The notes under the pieces: model-generated
Databases searched by the model: none
What the model was told of the DNA's origin: nothing
Seen by the model: the letters and a program-made list of their open reading frames with translations, nothing else
Source of the DNA: JBIQKZ01 sp044464765
GTDB taxonomy: Bacteria; Pseudomonadota; Gammaproteobacteria; Burkholderiales; Burkholderiaceae_B
Assembly: GCA_044464765.1 (NCBI GenBank)
Contig: JBIQKZ010000012.1
Location: 72,104-136,103, forward strand
Length of the DNA stretch: 64,000 nt
Reading direction: 5' to 3'
Position numbers and translations under genes: made by a program
Part shown: positions 16,692 through 25,726 of the stretch, piece after piece
Layout: the number at the start of each line of letters is the position of its first letter
How positions within the stretch are numbered: position 1 is the first letter of the stretch

Positions 16692-17009
16692 GTGAACCAG
16701 GTGTCGCTGACAGCTACGACGATAGAGGTCAAGCCGCTACGGTATACCCCGGCAGGCCTTCCCGCTATCGAGATGCTTCTGGAGCACGAGTCGGAAGTGA
16801 CTGAGGCCGGCGTATCGCGCCGCATCAATCTGGTTTTTCCGGCGATAGCCTTGGGCGATACCGCGCTGTTGCTGGCTGATACTCCGTTGGCTTGCGCCTT
16901 GACGATCCAGGGCTTTCTGGCCCCTAGCCGTAAAGGTTCAAGCAAGCTGGTGGTTCATATTCAGCAGGCAAACCGGGTTTTTTCCGGCGGCGACGGAATC
17001 GTTGTGTAG
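16692..17009 (+). CDS. priB: Primosomal replication protein N (PriB)
   Basis: A 105-residue single OB-fold protein with a GTG start, in its conserved place between rpsF and rpsR. PriB stabilises PriA on forks during replication restart. Visible features: LRYTPAGLPAIEMLLEHES, the strand VSRRINLVFPAIALG and a C-terminal VVHIQQANRV. Confidence 0.93.
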   Translation: MNQVSLTATTIEVKPLRYTPAGLPAIEMLLEHESEVTEAGVSRRINLVFPAIALGDTALLLADTPLACALTIQGFLAPSRKGSSKLVVHIQQANRVFSGGDGIVV

Positions 17010-17104
17010 CAGTAGTCTGGCACCATTAATCGCGCGAGTTCCAACAACTCGATGCACTTTAAAATACCGTATGGGGTTAAGCCCCAAACATCAAGAGGCA
17101 CACC

Positions 17105-17377
17105 ATGGCTTACTTTAAAAAAGGCAAAGAAAAACGCAAGTTTACGCAGCAAAATCCGCTGTTCAAGCGCCGCAAGTTTTGCCGCTTCACCGCGGCCGGT
17201 GTTGAGCAGATCGATTACAAAGATCTGGACACGCTGCGCGACTTCATCCAAGAGAACGGCAAGATCATTCCTGCACGCCTGACCGGCACCAAGGCGCACT
17301 ACCAACGCCAACTGGACACCGCCATCAAGCGTGCGCGCTTTCTGGCGCTGTTGCCTTACACCGATAACCATAACTAA
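17105..17377 (+). CDS. rpsR: 30S ribosomal protein S18
   Basis: A 90-residue basic protein (KEKRKFTQQNPLFKRRKFCRF, GKIIPARLTGTKAHYQRQLDTAIKRARFLALLPY), typical of S18. It partners S6. It is preceded by a 95-base gap after priB and followed 15 bases later by rplI. Confidence 0.98.
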   Translation: MAYFKKGKEKRKFTQQNPLFKRRKFCRFTAAGVEQIDYKDLDTLRDFIQENGKIIPARLTGTKAHYQRQLDTAIKRARFLALLPYTDNHN

Positions 17378-17392
17378 TCCGGGGCTATTGTC

Positions 17393-17848
17393 ATGCAAGT
17401 CATTTTGCTCGAAAAAGTTGTTAACCTGGGTAATCTTGGCGAAGTCGTTCGTGTGCGCGACGGCTACGCCCGCAACTACCTGATCCCCCAGAAAATCGCC
17501 CGTCGCGCCACCGATGCAGCGCTCAAGGAATTCGAAGAGCGCCGTGCCGAAATCGAAAAGGTCCAGGCTGAAAAGCTGGCTGCCGCGCAAGCTACCGGCG
17601 AGAAGCTGAAAGGCATTACGCTGAAGATCTCCCAAAAGGCGGGGGTCGATGGCCGGTTGTTCGGTTCCGTGACCACGATGGATATCGCCAACGCCCTGAT
17701 TGAACAGGGGTTCGAAGGCGTCCAGAAATCACAAATCCGCCTGGCGGATGGTGCGATCAAGGCGGTCGGAGAGTTCCCCGTTCAGGTCGCCCTGCATGCC
17801 GACGTCGTTGCCGACATTACTTTGCAAGTGCAAGGTGAAATGGCCTAA
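17393..17848 (+). CDS. rplI: 50S ribosomal protein L9
   Basis: A 151-residue L9 protein. The N-terminal domain VILLEKVVNLGNLGEVVRVRDGYARNYLIPQ is the family signature; a long charged helix (residues 40-75) and the C-terminal domain (GRLFGSVTTMDIANAL) follow. Last gene of the operon, with a strong terminator 58 bases downstream. Confidence 0.98.
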   Translation: MQVILLEKVVNLGNLGEVVRVRDGYARNYLIPQKIARRATDAALKEFEERRAEIEKVQAEKLAAAQATGEKLKGITLKISQKAGVDGRLFGSVTTMDIANALIEQGFEGVQKSQIRLADGAIKAVGEFPVQVALHADVVADITLQVQGEMA

Positions 17849-17906
17849 GCGGGCGTTCAAGGCGTGGTACATTGCCCAGTCTGGCACTATGCCAAGCCGG
17901 GCAAGC

Positions 17907-17934
17907 AAAAAAGCCGGCAATCGCCGGCTTTTTT
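17907..17934 (+). terminator. Bidirectional rho-independent terminator after rplI
   Basis: Two GCCGGC arms around a 4-base loop (AATC), flanked by six A residues on the left and six T residues on the right. It closes the rpsF operon ahead of dnaB. Confidence 0.93.
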
Positions 17935-18008
17935 CATGGTCCTGTACAACCGGTGTGCCGTTCTGACACGAACGATCTTGCAGGCCGCTTTCTTTTTGGG
18001 TAGCTATA

Positions 18009-19394
18009 GTGGAAGGCACGAAATTGTCCCCTGATCCGCAACTGGATTATTTGCGCATCCCGCCGCATTCGGTCGAGGCAGAGCAGTCGGTTCTAGGCGG
18101 TTTGCTCCTGGATAACGCTGCATGGGATCGAATTACGGATGTCCTGGGTGAAGAGGATTTCTATCGCTTCGATCATAAAATCATCTGGCAGCACATTACA
18201 CGCCTGATCGGCCTGGCGCGGCCCGCCGACGTGGTGACCGTTTACGAGTCGCTGGCCAGCGCCGGCAAGGCCGAAGAATTGGGCGGGCTGGCCTATTTGA
18301 ATGCCCTGGCGCACAACACGCCGTCAGCCGCCAATATCCGCCGCTACGCCGAGATCGTGCGCGAACGCTCTATGCTGCGCAAGCTGGTTTCGGTTGCCGA
18401 TGAAATCGCAGCGGCTGCTTTCAACCCCCAGGGCAAAGAGGCGCGCCAACTGCTGGACGAAGCCGAGTCGCGAGTGTTCCAGATCGCCCAGGAGGGGTCG
18501 CGTGGGGTAACGGGGTTCCAGGAAATCCAGCCCTTGCTTAGCGCCGTGGTTGAACGCATCGACGAGCTTTACCACCGGGAGGGCGACTCTGATATTACAG
18601 GCGTTCCAACCGGCTTTACGGATCTGGATCGCATGACGTCGGGCCTGCAGGCGGGCGACCTGGTCATTGTTGCCGGCCGCCCGTCCATGGGCAAGACGTC
18701 GTTTTCAATGAATATCGGCGAACACGTCGCCATCGAGCAGGGCTTGCCGGTTGCTGTCTTTTCCATGGAAATGGGGGCGGTGCAGTTGGCCATGCGCATG
18801 GTGGGCTCTGTGGGCATGCTGGATCAGCATCGCATGCGCACGGGCAAGCTCACCGCCGACGACTGGCCGCGCCTGACACACGCCGTGCAGCAGGTTCAAG
18901 AGGCGCAAATCTACATCGATGAAACTCCCGCCCTGAATTCCATGGAAGTCAGGGCCCGGGCCCGGCGGTTGGCGCGGCAGTGCGGTCAATTGGGCCTGAT
19001 CATCATCGACTACATGCAGTTGATGTCGGCCAATTCGTCCGGCGAGAACCGTGCGACTGAAATTTCAGAAATCAGCCGTTCGTTGAAGGGCTTGGCCAAA
19101 GAACTTAATTGCCCGCTGATCGCTTTGTCACAGCTTAATCGAAGCCTGGAGCAACGGCCCAATAAGCGGCCTGTAATGAGCGATTTGCGCGAATCAGGCG
19201 CCATCGAGCAAGATGCTGATCTCATCCTCTTTATCTATCGCGATGAAGTCTATAACCCTGATTCGCCCGACAAAGGCACGGCCGAAATCATTGTCGGGAA
19301 GCAGCGAAATGGTCCAATTGGAAGTGTCCGCCTGACATTCCAGGGGGCCAGCACGCGGTTCCTGAACTTTACCTCGGGCATGGGAACTATGTAG
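18009..19394 (+). CDS. dnaB: Replicative DNA helicase DnaB
   Basis: A 461-residue hexameric helicase. The N-terminal primase/loader-binding domain begins RIPPHSVEAEQSVLGGLLLDN; the RecA-like domain has Walker A GRPSMGKTSF and LIIIDYMQLM. The start is GTG at 18009. Its last eight bases overlap the 3' end of the convergent pdxA gene. Confidence 0.97.
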   Translation: MEGTKLSPDPQLDYLRIPPHSVEAEQSVLGGLLLDNAAWDRITDVLGEEDFYRFDHKIIWQHITRLIGLARPADVVTVYESLASAGKAEELGGLAYLNALAHNTPSAANIRRYAEIVRERSMLRKLVSVADEIAAAAFNPQGKEARQLLDEAESRVFQIAQEGSRGVTGFQEIQPLLSAVVERIDELYHREGDSDITGVPTGFTDLDRMTSGLQAGDLVIVAGRPSMGKTSFSMNIGEHVAIEQGLPVAVFSMEMGAVQLAMRMVGSVGMLDQHRMRTGKLTADDWPRLTHAVQQVQEAQIYIDETPALNSMEVRARARRLARQCGQLGLIIIDYMQLMSANSSGENRATEISEISRSLKGLAKELNCPLIALSQLNRSLEQRPNKRPVMSDLRESGAIEQDADLILFIYRDEVYNPDSPDKGTAEIIVGKQRNGPIGSVRLTFQGASTRFLNFTSGMGTM

Positions 19395-20406
19395 AGGGGC
19401 GAGCGCTGGTCATGCGCAGCGCCATTTTGTAGGCGGCGCGCAGCGAGGCAGGGTCGGCTAGATTCTTGCCCGCAATGTCGAACGCGGTGCCGTGATCCAC
19501 ACTGGTGCGAACGAAAGGCAAGCCAACCGTTACGTTCACACCCTCGTCCACTCCCAGGTATTTCACTGGTATCAAGCCCTGGTCGTGGTATTGTGCCACG
19601 ACGATGTCGAATTCGCCCTGCCGCGCACGCATGAAGATGGTGTCGCCCGGCCATGGACCGCTGGCGTCCAGGCCAAGTGCGCGCGCCTGGGCAATGGCGG
19701 GTGCGATGACTTGAATTTCTTCTGCGCCGAATTTTCCGCCTTCGCCTGCGTGCGGATTCAGGCCGGCCACAGCGATACGGGGTTGAGGCACGCCGGCTTG
19801 CACGCAGGCCTGATGCGCCAGGCGAATGGTGGCGAGCTCGGTCTCTGGGGTGATCAGCGACGGCACATCGGCCAGAGCAACGTGAATGGTGGCCAGGATG
19901 ACGCGCAATTGCTCATTGGCAAGCATCATGGCAACGCGCTGCGTGCCGGTGCGTTGCGCCAGGATTTCCGTGTGGCCGGGAAAGTCCAGGCCGGCCGCAT
20001 GCATGGCTTGCTTGTTCAAGGGGGCGGTTACAACGGCACGCACTTCCCCCTTCAGGGCGTCGTCGATCGCCTGGCATAGATATTCGTAGGCGCCTCGGCC
20101 GGCAGCAGCGCTAAGCACACCGGGCTCCAGGCCCGCAGGCAAGGCTTGCCAGCGATTCACCACCTGAAGAACCTGCGGGTTGTGGCCGGCCTGGCCTATG
20201 CCGGCCAGGGTACGGACCTTAACCGCATCGTGCAGTGCCAGGCGCTTGGCGGTGGTCTGGAGAACGCCGGCATCGCCATAGACGATAGTGGGGTGCGGCA
20301 AGCCCTGCGCAAACAGCTTGACGATGATCTCCGGGCCAATGCCGGCGGCGTCGCCCATGGTGATCGCGATGGGCAATGCCGTGCTTGGCAAGGTGTCGCC
20401 GGCCAT
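19387..20406 (-). CDS. pdxA: 4-hydroxythreonine-4-phosphate dehydrogenase
   Basis: A 339-residue PdxA enzyme that oxidises 4-phosphohydroxy-L-threonine in the DXP-dependent vitamin B6 pathway. Family stretches: ITMGDAAGIGPEII, TAPLNKQAMHAAGLDFPGHTE (metal-binding His), NPHAGEGGKFG and QYHDQGLIPVKYLG. It follows the phoH-like gene by 10 bases in a minus-strand operon. pdxJ, its pathway partner, is not in the window. Confidence 0.95.
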   Translation of the reverse strand: MAGDTLPSTALPIAITMGDAAGIGPEIIVKLFAQGLPHPTIVYGDAGVLQTTAKRLALHDAVKVRTLAGIGQAGHNPQVLQVVNRWQALPAGLEPGVLSAAAGRGAYEYLCQAIDDALKGEVRAVVTAPLNKQAMHAAGLDFPGHTEILAQRTGTQRVAMMLANEQLRVILATIHVALADVPSLITPETELATIRLAHQACVQAGVPQPRIAVAGLNPHAGEGGKFGAEEIQVIAPAIAQARALGLDASGPWPGDTIFMRARQGEFDIVVAQYHDQGLIPVKYLGVDEGVNVTVGLPFVRTSVDHGTAFDIAGKNLADPASLRAAYKMALRMTSARPST

Positions 20407-20416
20407 TCAAGCTGAA

Positions 20417-22093
20417 CTACAGGGCTTCGCTGGCATAGTCGGCCAGCCGCGAGCGTTCGCCGCGTTGCAAGGTGATATGGCCGGCATGCGGCCAGCCCTT
20501 GAAACGATCGACCACATAGGTAAGGCCTGAGCTTCCTTCAGTTAGATAGGGCGTATCGATTTGCGCGATATTGCCCAGGCAGACAATCTTGGTGCCTGGG
20601 CCGGCTCGCGTGACCAGTGTTTTCATTTGCTTGGGCGTCAGGTTCTGCGCTTCGTCGATGATCAGGAATTTATTCAGGAAAGTGCGGCCCCGCATGAAGT
20701 TAAGCGACTTGACCTTGATGCGCGAGCGGATGAGTTCCATGGTGGAGTTCTTGGAGAACTCCGCCGGACTGTTGCCGGACGATGCAAGGTCGGCGTTCCC
20801 GACGCCAAGATGCAGCACTTCCAGGTTGTCTTCCAGGGCGCCCATCCAGGGCAGCATTTTTTCTTCCTCGGTGCCTGGCAGGAAGCCGATGTCGTCGCCG
20901 ACAGGAACGGTGGCCCGGGTGATGATGATTTCGTTGTAGCGCTTGGTTTCCAGTGTTTGGGTGAGCGCAGCGGCCAGGGCCAACAGGGTCTTGCCGGTGC
21001 CGGCCTGGCCCAGCAGGGATACAAAGTCGCACTCGGGATTCATGAGCAGATTGAGGGCGAAATTCTGTTCGCGGTTGCGTGCTGTAATGCCCCAGACGTT
21101 GTTCTTGCCGTGGCTGTAGTCGCGCAAGGTGGCCAGTACCGCGCTGCGCCCACTGACTTCGCGCACTTGCGCGTACAGGGGCAGTTCACCTTCAAAGTAG
21201 ACGAATTCGTTGACAATGAAGTCGGAGCACAAGGGGCCCTTGATACGATAATAGGTGGTGCCGCCTTGCTGCCACGACTCAACGTCTTTGCCGTGTTTCA
21301 GCCAGAAGTTCTCGGGCAGCGGCATGACCCCGTCGTACAGAAGGTCGGAGTCGTCGAGCACATGATCGTTGAAATAATCCTCGGCGTGCAGGCCGAGCGA
21401 AACCGCCTTCAGGCGCATATTGATGTCTTTGGACACCAGGATGATCTGTCGCTTGGCATGGATGTCCTGCAAGGCATGAACGATGCCCAGAATCAGGTTG
21501 TCGGCCTTGCCGGCGGGAATTTCAATGGGCAGCTGGGTAGGTAGTTCGGTGGTCTGGAAGTGCAACGAGCCAAGGGCTTCGACATTGCCCAGGGTGTCCA
21601 GCGCCAGGCCTTTGCGGATATCGTTGCTGTTGCCGACCAGCCCGTCGAGGAAGCGGCTGACCTGGCGGGCGTTGCGCGCGACTTCGGACATGCCTTTCTT
21701 CTGATGGTCCAACTCTTCCAGGACGATCATGGGCAAGTAGATGTCGTGCTCTTCAAACTTGAACAGGGAGTTCGAGTCGTGCAGCAGCACGTTCGTGTCC
21801 AGCACGAAAAGCTTGCGCTTGGCTTCCGGCAGACGGGTCTTCTTCTTGTCGGTGCGTGCCGGTGCGGCGGGGCGGGCGGCCTTTACCGGCGCGATGGTTT
21901 TAGCGGCCGTCTTGCGTGCTGGCGCGGGCTTGGGAGCCTGGGCGGCCGGCGCTTCAGTTGCCTTGGACGCTGCTGTTTTCTTTGCAACGTTCTGCGCTGC
22001 GTTCTCGGTGGGTTCTTCGTAGTCCAGGATCAGAACATCGTCGGTGTCGGACAGCGCGGCGCCCATACGGGTTGGCAACTTGGGTAGCGGCAT
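20417..22093 (-). CDS. PhoH family ATPase with N-terminal PIN domain (YlaK-like)
   Basis: About 558 residues from the ATG at 22093, which has AGGAG 10 bases upstream; an open-frame extension to 22225 lies inside bcp and is not used. An Ala/Pro/Lys-rich, probably disordered segment spans residues 20-85. A PIN domain follows (LFVLDTNVLLHD), then the PhoH domain with Walker A GQAGTGKTLLAL, FLPGTEEEKMLPWM and a Walker B region FLIIDEAQNLT. PIN-PhoH proteins are RNA helicase/RNase fusions in some species. It lies between bcp and pdxA; what it acts on is unknown. Confidence 0.9.
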   Translation of the reverse strand: MPLPKLPTRMGAALSDTDDVLILDYEEPTENAAQNVAKKTAASKATEAPAAQAPKPAPARKTAAKTIAPVKAARPAAPARTDKKKTRLPEAKRKLFVLDTNVLLHDSNSLFKFEEHDIYLPMIVLEELDHQKKGMSEVARNARQVSRFLDGLVGNSNDIRKGLALDTLGNVEALGSLHFQTTELPTQLPIEIPAGKADNLILGIVHALQDIHAKRQIILVSKDINMRLKAVSLGLHAEDYFNDHVLDDSDLLYDGVMPLPENFWLKHGKDVESWQQGGTTYYRIKGPLCSDFIVNEFVYFEGELPLYAQVREVSGRSAVLATLRDYSHGKNNVWGITARNREQNFALNLLMNPECDFVSLLGQAGTGKTLLALAAALTQTLETKRYNEIIITRATVPVGDDIGFLPGTEEEKMLPWMGALEDNLEVLHLGVGNADLASSGNSPAEFSKNSTMELIRSRIKVKSLNFMRGRTFLNKFLIIDEAQNLTPKQMKTLVTRAGPGTKIVCLGNIAQIDTPYLTEGSSGLTYVVDRFKGWPHAGHITLQRGERSRLADYASEAL

Positions 22094-22143
22094 AGTGCGT
22101 GTGCTCCTGAGGTTACAAGGCGAAAGGTGGTGGTTGAAAAGCG

Positions 22144-22626
22144 CTAAGGCCTTCGCTGGTCTACGGCTTCCCGCACGGTCGCCAACACTTCGTCGACGTG
22201 GCCGGGCACACGCAGCCCCCGCCATTCGTGCGTCAAGACGCCGTCTGGATCGAACAGAAAGGTGCTGCGCTCGATGCCACGTACCTGTTTACCGTACATA
22301 TTCTTCATTTTCATGACGCCGAACAATGTGCACAGGGTTTCGTCGGGATCCGACACCAGCGGGAAGGGCAAGCATTGCTTGCCGATAAAGTTCTGGTGCG
22401 ATTTGAGCGAGTCGCGCGAGACGCCGAGAATCGTGCAGCCCGCTTTCTGGAAATGTGCGAATTGGTCGCGAAAGCCTCGCGCCTGGGTGGTGCAGCCCGG
22501 CGTATTGTCCTTGGGATAAAAGTACACAAGTGTCCAGCGTCCTTGGAAATCGTCGGACGACACGTCGCCCGCCGTGCTGGAAGCGGTGAAAGAGGGGATG
22601 GCTTGCCCAATGGCGACTTCTGTCAT
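22144..22626 (-). CDS. bcp: Thioredoxin-dependent peroxiredoxin (BCP/PrxQ type)
   Basis: A 160-residue thiol peroxidase. Peroxidatic Cys45 lies in FYPKDNTPGCTTQA; a second Cys (KAGCTILGVSRD, about position 63) is not at the +5 position seen in E. coli BCP, so the resolving residue is uncertain. It reduces hydrogen and organic peroxides with thioredoxin. The start overlaps the stop of the preceding Mth938-like gene. Confidence 0.92.
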   Translation of the reverse strand: MTEVAIGQAIPSFTASSTAGDVSSDDFQGRWTLVYFYPKDNTPGCTTQARGFRDQFAHFQKAGCTILGVSRDSLKSHQNFIGKQCLPFPLVSDPDETLCTLFGVMKMKNMYGKQVRGIERSTFLFDPDGVLTHEWRGLRVPGHVDEVLATVREAVDQRRP

Positions 22627-23072
22627 GAGGTAGGCTCCAGTGGCAAAAGGGCGGCGACGACGCGCCGGCCTTCGGCCATCAGTATGTTGTAGGTGCGGGC
22701 GGCGGCCTGGGTGGACATGGCCTCGATGCCGATGCCCATGGAGAGCAAGGTGCGGGTGATTTCCGCCGCCAGGAAGTGCTGGTTCAAGCCCGTGCCGACC
22801 AGCAGGATCTCGGGTGCGTCATGAGGTTTGACGGGCGCGTCGTTGCCGTCAAGAAAAGCCATGGGATCCGGGCGAACCTCGGTGACGCCGGCGGCTTGCC
22901 AGAGCAGGTCGGCGGTAATGTCCTGTACGGTGCTAACGGGCCAGGGCCGGATGTCGCCTTCGGGGCCGAAACACACAGCGTGCTGGTAGGCCGTCGCGTT
23001 GATTTCGATGTAGTCGTCTCCGTAGGCAGTGACTGTATTAAGAGCAGGATTGGATTCGGATCGTAGTTGCAC
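22623..23072 (-). CDS. Mth938-like domain protein, function unknown
   Basis: A 149-residue protein of the DUF498/Mth938 family (YIEINATAYQHAVCFGPEGDIRPWPV, PEILLVGTGLNQHFL, GIGIEAMSTQAAARTYNILMAEGRRVVAALLPL). Relatives include mitochondrial NDUFAF3, but the bacterial role is unclear. First gene of the minus-strand group Mth938-bcp-phoH-pdxA, coupled to bcp by ATGA. Confidence 0.88.
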   Translation of the reverse strand: MQLRSESNPALNTVTAYGDDYIEINATAYQHAVCFGPEGDIRPWPVSTVQDITADLLWQAAGVTEVRPDPMAFLDGNDAPVKPHDAPEILLVGTGLNQHFLAAEITRTLLSMGIGIEAMSTQAAARTYNILMAEGRRVVAALLPLEPTS

Positions 23073-23219
23073 TAATTAAACTCCTGAGCACTTGACGATC
23101 ATAGCGCAAACCGCTGCAGGGAGACTTCGCAAACCGTTGCCGCCAGAGTTCCTTTGCTCTTTTTTTCTATCGTTTAAACTATCAGGTTCCATCATTCACG
23201 CGTTCCCTTCATTTTTGCC

Positions 23220-24425
23220 ATGTCCAAGGACCCTATCATGACGAATTTTCCCCGTATAGAGCGGTTGCCGCCCTATGTTTTCAACATTACGGGTGAATTG
23301 AAGATGGCGGCGCGCCGACGGGGCGAGGACATCATCGACATGTCGATGGGCAATCCCGATGGGCCGACGCCCCGGCACATCGTGGATAAGCTGATTGAAG
23401 TGGCCAACCGGCCCGATACCCATGGTTACTCGGTTTCCAAGGGCATCCCACGTTTGCGTCGGGCCATTTCCGGGTGGTACGAGCGCCGCTATGGCGTTCA
23501 GATCGACCCCGACAGCGAAGCCATTGTCACTATCGGCTCGAAAGAAGGTCTGGCCCACCTGATGCTTGCCACGCTCGATCGCGGCGATACGGTTCTGGTG
23601 CCCAATCCCAGCTACCCCATCCATATCTATGGGGCGGTGATTGCCGGGGCCAATATACGCTCGGTTCCGATGGTGCCAGGCATCGACTTCTTCGAAGAAA
23701 TCGAACGTGCGGTGCGCGAGAGCATTCCCAAGCCCAAAATGATGATCCTGGGCTTTCCTAGCAATCCCACGGCGCAGTGTGTCGACCTGTCGTTTTTCGA
23801 GCGTATTGTCGCGCTTGCGAAAGAGCACAATATCCTGGTGGTGCACGATCTGGCCTATGCCGATATCACCTTCGACGGTTATGTGGCGCCTTCCATCATG
23901 CAGGTCGAGGGCGCGCGCGATGTGGCGGTCGAGTTCTTCACCATGAGCAAAAGCTACAATATGGCAGGCTGGCGCATCGGGTTCATGGTGGGCAACCGGG
24001 AACTGGTCAATGCTTTGGCGCGTATCAAAAGCTACCATGATTATGGCACCTTTACCCCCATCCAGGTCGCCGCCATTGCGGCGCTTGAAGGTCCGCAAGA
24101 CGGGGTGGCGCAAGTGGTCGAGCAGTATCGCAACCGGCGCGACGTACTGGCCAAGGGTTTGCACGAAGCGGGCTGGATGGTCGATATCCCCAAGGCCTCC
24201 ATGTATATCTGGGCCAGGATTCCCGAGTTCTACGCCGATCTGGGCTCACTGGAGTTTTCCAAGAAGCTGCTGGCCCAGGCCAAGGTGGCGGTGTCTCCCG
24301 GCATTGGGTTTGGCGAGTATGGCGACGACTACGTGCGCTTTGCCCTGATTGAAAACGAGCAGCGTACCCGCCAGGCGGTGCGCGGCATCAAGGAAATGTT
24401 CCGTAAAGACGGTGTAGGTAAATGA
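23220..24425 (+). CDS. alaC: Alanine-forming aminotransferase (AlaC type)
   Basis: A 401-residue fold-type I PLP enzyme. The PLP-binding lysine lies in TMSKSYNMAGWRIGFM; substrate-site stretches are MSMGNPDGPTP, SNPTAQCVD and HDLAYADITFDGY. AlaC/YfdZ makes alanine from pyruvate and glutamate. Upstream of hom and thrC and overlapping hom by ATGA, as in many betaproteobacteria. The ATG at 23220 or the one at 23238 could be the start. Confidence 0.88.
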   Translation: MSKDPIMTNFPRIERLPPYVFNITGELKMAARRRGEDIIDMSMGNPDGPTPRHIVDKLIEVANRPDTHGYSVSKGIPRLRRAISGWYERRYGVQIDPDSEAIVTIGSKEGLAHLMLATLDRGDTVLVPNPSYPIHIYGAVIAGANIRSVPMVPGIDFFEEIERAVRESIPKPKMMILGFPSNPTAQCVDLSFFERIVALAKEHNILVVHDLAYADITFDGYVAPSIMQVEGARDVAVEFFTMSKSYNMAGWRIGFMVGNRELVNALARIKSYHDYGTFTPIQVAAIAALEGPQDGVAQVVEQYRNRRDVLAKGLHEAGWMVDIPKASMYIWARIPEFYADLGSLEFSKKLLAQAKVAVSPGIGFGEYGDDYVRFALIENEQRTRQAVRGIKEMFRKDGVGK

Positions 24426-25726
24426 GTTCAATAAAAGTAGGTCTGCTAGGGCTTGGCGTTGTAGGGGGTGGTGTCTGGAAGGTGCTTAAAAGCAATGCTG
24501 CTGAAATTTTGCGGCGTTCCGGCCATGCCTTCGAAGTCTCGGCAGTGACCGTGCGGGATATCGAAAAAGCCAGGGCGCTGGTTGGCGACGGCGTTCGTAT
24601 CACCCAGGACGGTCTCAGTGTTGTTCGAGACCCCGATATCTCCATCGTGGTCGAGCTGATGGGCGGGGAAACCCTGGCCCGCGAATGGGTGCTCGAAGCC
24701 ATCGCACACGGCAAGCACATTGTTACGGCGAACAAGGCGCTGTTGGCCAAGCATGGCAACGAGATCTTCGCCGCTGCCCGCGCCAAGGGCGTCATGGTCA
24801 TGTTCGAAGCCGCCGTGGCCGGGGGCATTCCCGTGATCAAGGCGATTCGCGAAGGCCTGACGGCTAACCATATTCAATCGCTGGCGGGCATTATCAACGG
24901 TACCTCGAATTTTGTGCTGTCCGAGATGCGCCAGAAGGGCATGTCGTTTGCCGAAGCCCTGGACGATGCCCAGCGTCTGGGCTACGCCGAAGCCGACCCT
25001 ACCTTCGACGTCGAAGGCGTTGACGCCGCGCACAAGCTGACGCTGCTGGCTTCGCTGGCCTTCGGGATTCCCGTCCAGTTCGACAAGGCCCACACGGAAG
25101 GCATTTCGCAGTTGGTGCGCGAGGATATCGCCCATGCCGACCGCCTGGGCTATCGCATCAAACTGTTGGGCATCACCAAGCGCTGCGAAAGCGGCATCGA
25201 GTTGCGGGTGCATCCCACGCTGATCCCCGCCGATTGCCTGCTTGCCAATGTCGAAGGCGCGATGAACGCCGTGCTGGTCAATGGCGATGCGGTGGGCCCC
25301 ACCTTGTATTACGGCCAGGGCGCCGGCGAACTGCCGACTGCCTCGGCGGTGGTGGCCGACCTTATCGATGTTGGGCGCATGCTAACGGCCGAACCAGCCA
25401 ACTGTGTGCCATCCCTTGCCTTCCAGCCCGAAGCGATTACCGACATACCCATTTTGCCCATGAGCGACGTGGTGTCGTCGTACTATTTGCGCTTGCGGGT
25501 CGAAGACAGGCCGGGTGTGCTGGCCGACCTGGCGCATATATTGGCAGAAGCCCATATTTCCATCGTGTCCATGTTCCAGGAACCGCACGCCCCAGCCGAG
25601 GCGGACATCATCTTCCTGACGCACCGCGCGCGCGAGGGTAATGTCGACAAGGCACTCGAGAAAATTCAATCACTGTCGTTTGTGAAGTCCAAGGTGACGC
25701 GCTTGCGCATGGAACAAATCCCATGA
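24422..25726 (+). CDS. hom: Homoserine dehydrogenase
   Basis: A 434-residue enzyme that reduces aspartate semialdehyde to homoserine. An NAD(P)-binding N-terminus (GLLGLGVVGGGVWKVL), TANKALLAKHG, the signature ADPTFDVEGVDAAHKL and a C-terminal ACT domain (YYLRLRVEDRPGVLADLAHILAEAHISI) point to feedback control by threonine. It overlaps alaC and thrC at its two ends (ATGA each). Confidence 0.96.
   Translation: MSSIKVGLLGLGVVGGGVWKVLKSNAAEILRRSGHAFEVSAVTVRDIEKARALVGDGVRITQDGLSVVRDPDISIVVELMGGETLAREWVLEAIAHGKHIVTANKALLAKHGNEIFAAARAKGVMVMFEAAVAGGIPVIKAIREGLTANHIQSLAGIINGTSNFVLSEMRQKGMSFAEALDDAQRLGYAEADPTFDVEGVDAAHKLTLLASLAFGIPVQFDKAHTEGISQLVREDIAHADRLGYRIKLLGITKRCESGIELRVHPTLIPADCLLANVEGAMNAVLVNGDAVGPTLYYGQGAGELPTASAVVADLIDVGRMLTAEPANCVPSLAFQPEAITDIPILPMSDVVSSYYLRLRVEDRPGVLADLAHILAEAHISIVSMFQEPHAPAEADIIFLTHRAREGNVDKALEKIQSLSFVKSKVTRLRMEQIP

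Noticed and set aside
20407..20416. Possible fusion of the phoH-like gene and pdxA
   Set aside because: Separate stop and start codons with 10 bases between show two genes.
23104..23142. Direct repeat CGCAAACCG(C/T)TGC between the Mth938-like gene and alaC
   Set aside because: Two short imperfect copies in a 147-base gap are too weak to call a regulatory site.
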